Of a DNA stretch of 64,000 nt, positions 59,531-64,000 are shown piece by piece (the first letter of the stretch is position 1; the number at the start of each line of letters is the position of its first letter). The translations under genes were made by a program, and so were the position numbers. The notes under the pieces are model-generated. The model was not told the DNA's origin. It worked only from the letters and a program-made list of their open reading frames with translations, and searched no databases. Source of the DNA: Acidobacteriota bacterium (GTDB lineage: Bacteria; Acidobacteriota; Thermoanaerobaculia; UBA5066). Where the stretch lies: NCBI GenBank assembly GCA_016716715.1, contig JADJVE010000002.1, forward strand, positions 372,001 through 436,000, given 5' to 3'.

Positions 59531-60801
59531 GTGCTGACCTTCCTGACGCTGCTCCTCGGGATCGTCTGGGGACCCCGGGACATCGAGCTCAGCGCGCCCG
59601 TGGGATCGGCGGCGGTCGAGATCTTCCTCGACGGGGAAAGCGTCGGGCGGCGCACCCGGCCACCCTGGACGTTCCGGGTGGACCTCGGCCCGGCCCCCGC
59701 GCCGCACCTCCTCGACGCCGTGGCGCGCGACGCCCGTGGTGTCGAGATCGGACGCGCGCGCCTGAAGGTGAACTTCCCGAAGCCCCAGGTCGAAGCCGTC
59801 CTTGCTCTTCTTCCGGGCAAGGGTGGCGTGGGTCGCGCCGCCCGTCTCGTCTGGGAAGGCGCAGTGGGCCGCCCCCCCTCGACGGTGACGCTCACGTTCG
59901 ACGGCAAGCCCCTGGCGGTGCGGGACTCCGAGCGCATCGAGCTGCCGGCCTACGTTCCCGAGCGCCTCCACTTCCTCCGGGCCGTCGTGGAGTTCGGCTT
60001 CGAGGCGCGCGCCGAGGCCGAGATCACGTTCGGGGACGCGACCGCGACGGACGTCGAGAGCTGACGGCGGTTCCCGTTCGCGTCCCGCGCGGCACGCCCT
60101 CCAAGGCGGAGGCTATGAAGGGATGGCTTGTCTCTGGAGGCGAGATGCTTCGCATCGTCGCAGTCGAGGAGGGCGAGGCCTCGATCGTCTTCGTCCTCGA
60201 CGGGGACGCCCCGGCTGCCTTCAGAGACATGTGGCTCGGCAGGCTCTTCGACACGCGCGTCGGGACGTTCAGGGGAGACCCGGAGGTCCGGGTGCTGTTC
60301 GCCTATTCCGAGCAGAAGGCGGGCTCGCGCCAGACGTATGACTTGTACCGGCGTTCGTTTCCGCTGCCCGTCGTGCGCGGAATGATGGAGGTTCTCGCAA
60401 AGGCGAACGCGCCATGGGACCGGCTTTCCTGCCCGCGTCTCGCCGACGCGACGAGCGCGGCCGGGATCTTCGCGGCCACCTGGTCCCACCCGCGGGCCGT
60501 CGTCCTCATCCTCACCGGCAACCCGGACGCGAGCGTGCTCTCCCCCTCGGCCGTGCGTTCGTATCTGGCGGACCTTGGGGTCCCGCTCTTCGTCTGGATC
60601 GCGGGCTCCGCGGCGCCCGAGACCGCGCTGGAGTGGGGAGGCGGTCGGCCCGTGAAAACGCCAGCGAACCTCAAGGCCGCTGTCCACGCGTTGGAGCTCG
60701 AGGTCGAGCAGCAGCGGATCGTCTGGGTGGAGGGAGAGCACCTCCCGCAGTCGATCTCGGTGACGTCGGCCGCGCCGAAGGGCGTCACCGTCGCGAGGTG
60801 A
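59531..60801 (+). pseudogene. Tandem copy 2 of the VWFA-N paralogue, broken by a 1-base deletion
   Basis: GTG start. The first 177 codons run to TGA at 60062, and the rest is read from 60063 in another frame (LTAVPVRVPRG, then MKGWLVSGGEMLRI to KGVTVAR). Copy 1 is 1272 bp; this copy is 1271 bp, and the internal ATG homologous to copy 1 position 586 falls one base early. The lost base is near 60055-60063, in GTCGAGAGCTGACG. An ATG at 60115 could still give a 228-residue protein. Either a recent mutation or a sequencing error. Confidence 0.8.
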
Positions 60802-61329
60802 TCATCCCGGGGGCCGGATCGTCGAGGCGTCCGAAGGACGCAGCTCGGAGCACGCGTTCGGCTCGACCGTCCACATCGCGTTCGCGACGCGCCAGGCGCC
60901 GTCCACCTTCACGAAGTCGAACACGTCGATTCCGCAGTGGCTCGTCTTGCCGTCGATCCAGAACTCGTACGGCGCCCAGACGACCGCGATCCCGCCGCGG
61001 ATCAGGACGGTGGGCGACCAGTAGCGCTCGCGATGCGTCCGAGCGTCGACGCTTGACGGTTCCACCCACGACGCGTTCGACCGCGACGTCACGGCCCAGC
61101 CGCCGCCCTCGACGGCGCGGGCCCGGTACGTCATCCCGTCCGGCGTCTGCTTCGCCGCCATCGCCGCGACGTCCTGCGCGGAGATCGCGAGCATGTAGCG
61201 GTCGAGCAGCACGAGCACCGCGGCCTCCTCGGCCAGCGGATTCCCGGTCCGGGCGGACGACGCGGGCGGAGGGGCGGAGGTGCACGCAGAAAGCGCGAGG
61301 ATCGCCGTCAGGCATAGGTTTCGCGTCAT
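60802..61329 (-). CDS. NTF2-like (DUF4440/SnoaL-type) lipoprotein
   Basis: 175 residues. The signal ends in ILALSAC, a lipobox. The mature part is one NTF2-like fold: EAAVLVLLDRYMLAISAQDV, AAMAAKQTPDGMTYRARAVE, VLIRGGIAVVWAPYEFWID and HCGIDVFDFVKVDGAWRVAN. Such domains bind small molecules or act as minor enzymes; no role can be assigned. Its stop and that of the convergent gene share TGATCA with no base between. Confidence 0.82.
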   Translation of the reverse strand: MTRNLCLTAILALSACTSAPPPASSARTGNPLAEEAAVLVLLDRYMLAISAQDVAAMAAKQTPDGMTYRARAVEGGGWAVTSRSNASWVEPSSVDARTHRERYWSPTVLIRGGIAVVWAPYEFWIDGKTSHCGIDVFDFVKVDGAWRVANAMWTVEPNACSELRPSDASTIRPPG

Positions 61330-61349
61330 GTGAGTCCTCGAATGGGAAT

Positions 61350-61396
61350 TGGTGGGAGGTATCGGGATCGAACCGATGACCTGCTGCGTGTAAAGC
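61350..61396 (-). repeat. Distal att-like repeat (tRNA-Val 3' fragment)
   Basis: Identical over 47 bp to 62490-62536, beginning exactly at the encoded CCA and ending one base into the 5' side of the anticodon stem. The D arm and acceptor 5' strand are missing, so this is not a functional tRNA. Confidence 0.9.
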
Positions 61397-61434
61397 CCGA
61401 CGATGATCCCACGATGACCGCGGACGACGGCGCA

Positions 61435-61797
61435 TCAACAACTTCCGATGCACCCCCTGCGCCTGCGGATGACCGCGAACCACTCCAGACGGCCCCCGTG
61501 AACTCGTCCGTGAACTCCATGGAGCCCCCGCCGGGCAACCGGGAGGACGAACAGACCGATGGAGACCTCGAAGCCCTTCTCGCTCTCGATCAAGACGACC
61601 GCCTCGCTCTCCGGCCTGTATCGCTCGACCGCGTCGCTGATCGCCGTGAGCAACATGGTGGAGTCGGCCTCGGGACCGGCCCGCGCAGCCAGTTTCCGCC
61701 ATCGTCGCGCAGCGAACGTCTCCCCTCGAACAGCGAGACGATGCAGCCGCGGTCTGTGCGCTGGTAGGCGAGGCGCGTGGTCGAGATCGACGTTCAT
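61435..61797 (-). CDS. Possible small hypothetical protein inside the element
   Basis: 120 codons from ATG 61797. The best protein-like part is residues 45-85 (MLLTAISDAVERYRPESEAV, VLIESEKGFEVSIGLFVLP), which could be a helix plus strands. The N-terminal third reads better in a neighbouring frame (TRLAYQRTDRGCIVSLFEG), suggesting a frameshifted or decayed gene. No family recognised. The rest of 61397-61811 shows nothing else. Confidence 0.3.
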   Translation of the reverse strand: MNVDLDHAPRLPAHRPRLHRLAVRGETFAARRWRKLAARAGPEADSTMLLTAISDAVERYRPESEAVVLIESEKGFEVSIGLFVLPVARRGLHGVHGRVHGGRLEWFAVIRRRRGCIGSC

Positions 61798-61811
61798 TCC
61801 GGAGACAACGG

Positions 61812-62195
61812 TCAGCGGTTTTTCGGGAACGGGAGATACCGGAACACTGCCAGAGAGTTGTAGTTGTAGTAGCGCAGCTGTGTATCGGATCTGAGGAGGA
61901 TGACGCCGTTGCCGCCCGCCTTCTTCGCGGCCTCGGCGATATTCAGCTCGAACGTGTTCGTCGAAATGGCCCCGTTTTGGCGCTCGTCATAAAGCCACCC
62001 GATGATCTGGAAGGGGCGTTCGGGGGAACCGAATGTCCAGACCTCAACACCATCCAAGCTGTGCGACACGCCGCCGGTACCCGTGAACGTCTTCGGACTG
62101 CTGGCTGCCGAGAACACCGGCGTGTAACAGCCGTCAAGAAGTGAGAGGCCGCTGACGAAGAGCGCAAGGGAGAGCGCGGTGCGGGTCCTTCTCAT
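61812..62195 (-). CDS. Small lipoprotein within the element
   Basis: 127 residues from ATG 62195. The signal ends in GLSLLDGC, a lipobox. The mature domain has PFQIIGWLYDER and IAEAAKKAGGNGVILLRSD, the shape of small outer-membrane lipoproteins related to DUF4156/RcsF-like folds. Codons are less GC-biased than in the flanking genes, consistent with transfer. Its ATG overlaps the stop of a 16-codon frame (ATGA). Confidence 0.75.
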   Translation of the reverse strand: MRRTRTALSLALFVSGLSLLDGCYTPVFSAASSPKTFTGTGGVSHSLDGVEVWTFGSPERPFQIIGWLYDERQNGAISTNTFELNIAEAAKKAGGNGVILLRSDTQLRYYNYNSLAVFRYLPFPKNR

Positions 62196-62242
62196 CCGCG
62201 AGTCCCTTCTCGACCGCAGGCCGGGCACTTCACGAGCGCCAT
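62192..62242 (-). CDS. 16-codon leader/truncated zinc-ribbon frame
   Basis: ATG 62242 follows GAGGAG by 6 bp and encodes MALVKCPACGREGTRG before TGA. The MALVKCPxCGRE start is that of many zinc-ribbon proteins, so this is probably the stub of a deleted gene that now couples translation into the lipoprotein (ATGA overlap). Confidence 0.4.
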   Translation of the reverse strand: MALVKCPACGREGTRG

Positions 62243-62280
62243 GGTGGACTCCTCAGGGCAGATTTTCGCTCAGTTTACGC

Positions 62281-62490
62281 TGGGGTTCTCTAAGGGCGGC
62301 GCACACGACGACGCGGATGAGCGAGCGGTACGCGCGGCCTTCCGAGGAAGCCATCCGCAAGGCCGCAGAGGCACTCGACCGCGCCAATCAATCGAGCGCC
62401 GTGAACTCCTCCCGTCAACTCGTCACCACGAACGGCATCACGAGCGCGACGGGCGGGGTCGCCATCTCGCAGGACGCAAACGAGATGGCT
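62281..62490 (+). pseudogene. Tyrosine recombinase (integrase) C-terminal remnant
   Basis: One frame reads AAHTTTRMSERYARPSEEAI, then RKAAEALDR, matching the end of tyrosine integrases (LGHxxxxxTxRYAxPxxxxxxxAxxxL) with the catalytic Tyr in RYA and the preceding His. The upstream catalytic domain is missing. The frame runs on without a stop into the tRNA. Its position next to the tRNA is where an element integrase should be. Confidence 0.6.
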
Positions 62491-62536
62491 GGTGGGAGGT
62501 ATCGGGATCGAACCGATGACCTGCTGCGTGTAAAGC
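62490..62536 (-). repeat. Proximal att-like repeat, 3' end of tRNA-Val
   Basis: Exact 47-bp match to 61350-61396. It starts at the CCA end and covers T arm, variable loop and anticodon loop. Confidence 0.9.
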
Positions 62537-62564
62537 AGACGCTCTACCGCTGAGCTAACCTCCC
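62490..62564 (-). tRNA. tRNA-Val (TAC), CCA encoded
   Basis: 75 nt. Acceptor GGGAGGT pairs with ACCTCCC, discriminator A, CCA encoded. D arm GCTC-AGCGGTA-GAGC, anticodon loop TTTACAC (TAC), T arm CGGTTCGATCCCG. The top pair of the anticodon stem is a T/C mismatch. This is the attachment-site tRNA of the small element. Confidence 0.95.
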
Positions 62565-62628
62565 GCCTTCATCTTACGCGGCGAGGCGGAACAAACCGGC
62601 GCATCCGGCACATACCCTGGGAGACGCA

Positions 62629-64000
62629 ATGGAACGCTACAACCTCGTCGTGATCGGAGGCGGTTCCGGCGGCCTCGTCGTCGCCGCCGGCGGCGCGGGC
62701 CTCGGAGCGCGCGTCGCGCTCGTCGAGAAGCACGTCCTTCCCTACGAGCCGGTGGGCCGGGCGCCCGTCCAGGGCATGGGCGGCGACTGCCTGCAGTACG
62801 GCTGCGTTCCCTCGAAGGCTCTCCTCGCCGCCGCGAAGGCCGCCCACGCCGCGCGCCGCGCGGCGCGATTCGGCATCCGCGGAATTTCCGATCCCGGCCC
62901 GCAGGACCTGGCCCCTGTCATGGACTGGGTGCGCTCGGCGCAGGCGGAAATCGCTCCAAACGACTGCGTCGAGCGCTTCGGAAGCCTCGGCGTCGACGTC
63001 CTCCTCGGCACGGGGCGCCTGAAGTCGGCCCACGAGGTCGAGGTGAACGGCACGACCGTGTGGGGCCGGCACATCGTCGTCGCGACGGGCTCGCGCCCGC
63101 GCGTCCCGCGCATCCCCGGCCTCGCCGAGGCCGGGTTCCTCACGAACGAGAGCGTCTTCGACCTCCGCGCGCTCCCGAAGCGCCTCCTCGTGATGGGCGG
63201 CGGCCCGATCGGCGTCGAGCTCGGCCAGGCATTCCGCCGGCTCGGCTCCGACGTCACGATCGTGTCGTCTTCGCGCACATCTGCCCGAAGGAGGACGCCG
63301 ACGTCGCGGCCGTCCTCGCGGCGGGCCTGCGGGGGAGGCGCGGTTCGTGATCCACGACGGGTCCTCGGCATCGTCGGTCGCCGGGCGCGGCGGCGCGGAA
63401 GGTCGTGAACGTCAAGAAGAAGGACGGGACGACGTTCGACGTGGAGACCGACGCGATCCTCGTCGCCGCCGGCCGCCGCCCGAACGTTGGGCGGCCTCGG
63501 CCCTCGAGTCCGCGGGCGTCGCGTTCTCGGAGAAGGGCGTCGTGACGGACGCGAAATGCCGGACGAACGTCCCGTCCGTCTGGGCGATCGGCGACGTCGC
63601 GGGCCCGTACCTGTTCACGCACTGGGCCGGCTACCAGGCGGGGATCGTCCTAAGAACACGCTCTCCCCGTCGCGCTCGCGAAATGCGACGTGGCGAATAC
63701 GCCGTGGATCACGTACACGGACCCCGAGATCGCACGCGTGGGCCTCTCGGAGGAGGACGCGGAAGGCGCAGGTGTATTCCGCACCGAGTTTTCCGCGCCG
63801 GTTTCGCGCACAACGACCGCGATCTGCGACGGCACCGGCGGCGCGAACTTCATGAAGGCCGTCGTGGACCCGAAGGGCCGGATCCTGGGCGCCGCGATCG
63901 TCCACCCCCACGCGGGCGACCTCTCGGCGAGGTCGTCCTCGCGAAGAACGGACTCCTCTCTCGGCGCTCGGCTCCGTCATCCACGCTTACCCGTCGCTCT
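62629..64000 (+). pseudogene. Lipoamide-dehydrogenase-like flavoprotein disulfide reductase, multiply frameshifted (continues past window)
   Basis: The first 212 residues are intact: NLVVIGGGSGGLVVAAGGAG (FAD), GGDCLQYGCVPSKALLAAA (redox cysteine pair CLQYGC), VVATGSRPRVPRIPG and LLVMGGGPIGVELGQAFRRLG (NAD). From about 63265 the protein continues only by hopping frames: ICPKEDADVAAVLAAGLR, KKKDGTTFDVETDAILVAAG, VWAIGDVAGPYLFTHWAGYQ, TPWITYTDPEIARVGLSEED and ILGAAIVHPHAGD. At least six indels occur in 735 bases. The family includes lipoamide dehydrogenase and mercuric reductase. The indels are probably sequence errors near a contig end. Confidence 0.8.

Larger units (their letters stand above)
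61350..62564. mobile_element. Small decayed integrative element at tRNA-Val
   Basis: The intact tRNA-Val (minus) lies at the right edge. Downstream of its 3' end, 1140 bp away, an exact 47-bp copy of the tRNA 3' end including CCA marks the other edge. Between them are an integrase C-terminal remnant adjacent to the tRNA, a lipoprotein gene, a 16-codon leader and an unassigned stretch. The layout is that of an island inserted in a tRNA gene and then largely deleted. Confidence 0.7.

Noticed and set aside
60799..60804. TGATCA shared by two convergent stop codons
   Set aside because: Genuine but expected by chance in tightly packed convergent genes; no functional meaning inferred.
62476..62553. 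Peptide GGRYRDRTDDLLRVK over the tRNA and its partial copy
   Set aside because: This is the well-known artefact of translating the strand opposite tRNA-Val.

Overview
The window is a very GC-rich (by eye about 70%), gene-dense bacterial chromosome segment with short intergenic gaps, many 4-bp ATGA/GTGA gene overlaps and many GTG starts. The VWFA-related protein at 55047-58217 carries the N-terminal signature typical of the acidobacterial VWFA-related family. Together with the DUF11 mega-protein, PATAN/DUF4388 protein, SpoIIE/STAS switch genes and LRSLGYL-type C-termini, this points to Acidobacteriota, possibly the Thermoanaerobaculia/Holophagae side; the taxonomy is an inference. Clustered frameshifts in the last 750 bases look like sequence error near a contig end.

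Layout. 1-3.6 kb: a PATAN/DUF4388 protein fused to a GspG-like tail (runs off the left edge), a TPR/zinc-ribbon membrane protein and a DUF1844 protein, then mazG on the other strand. 4.4-12.8 kb: a cell-envelope set of EnvC-like activator, S41-like protein and YibQ-like deacetylase, preceded by an alkaline-phosphatase-superfamily membrane enzyme and interrupted by an antisense PAS-GGDEF-EAL-CZB gene. 12.8-19.7 kb: oligopeptide-binding lipoprotein, hydrolase, DUF1697 (frameshifted), EamA exporter, SpoIIE phosphatase, HAD phosphatase, soluble transhydrogenase. 19.7-29.2 kb: one 3195-residue exported protein with about 24 DUF11 repeats. 29.3-41.2 kb: mixed metabolism and membrane genes (flavin oxidoreductase, thioesterase-like, MOSC, M14-like, two large membrane proteins, prenyl synthase), a STAS/RsbW pair, a HELTH metalloprotease and a CPBP protease.

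41.3-45.9 kb: a tightly coupled c-di-GMP signalling operon: MerR regulator, GGDEF-PilZ cyclase, histidine kinase, response regulator and EAL protein with a degenerate GGDEF. 46-55 kb: asnA with a clear intrinsic terminator, a coiled-coil exported protein, a 1315-residue secreted multidomain protein, a TlpA-like thioredoxin, an ABC-F ATPase and tRNA-Asp. 55-60.8 kb: the VWFA protein and two tandem shortened paralogues, the second broken by one base. 61.3-62.6 kb: a small decayed integrative element at tRNA-Val, bounded by exact 47-bp repeats of the tRNA 3' end and containing an integrase C-terminal remnant and a lipoprotein gene. 62.6-64 kb: a lipoamide-dehydrogenase-like flavoprotein with many indels.

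The strongest themes are envelope remodelling by proteins that have lost catalytic residues, dense c-di-GMP signalling, and large secreted repeat proteins. No CRISPR array, rRNA or intact transposase was seen.
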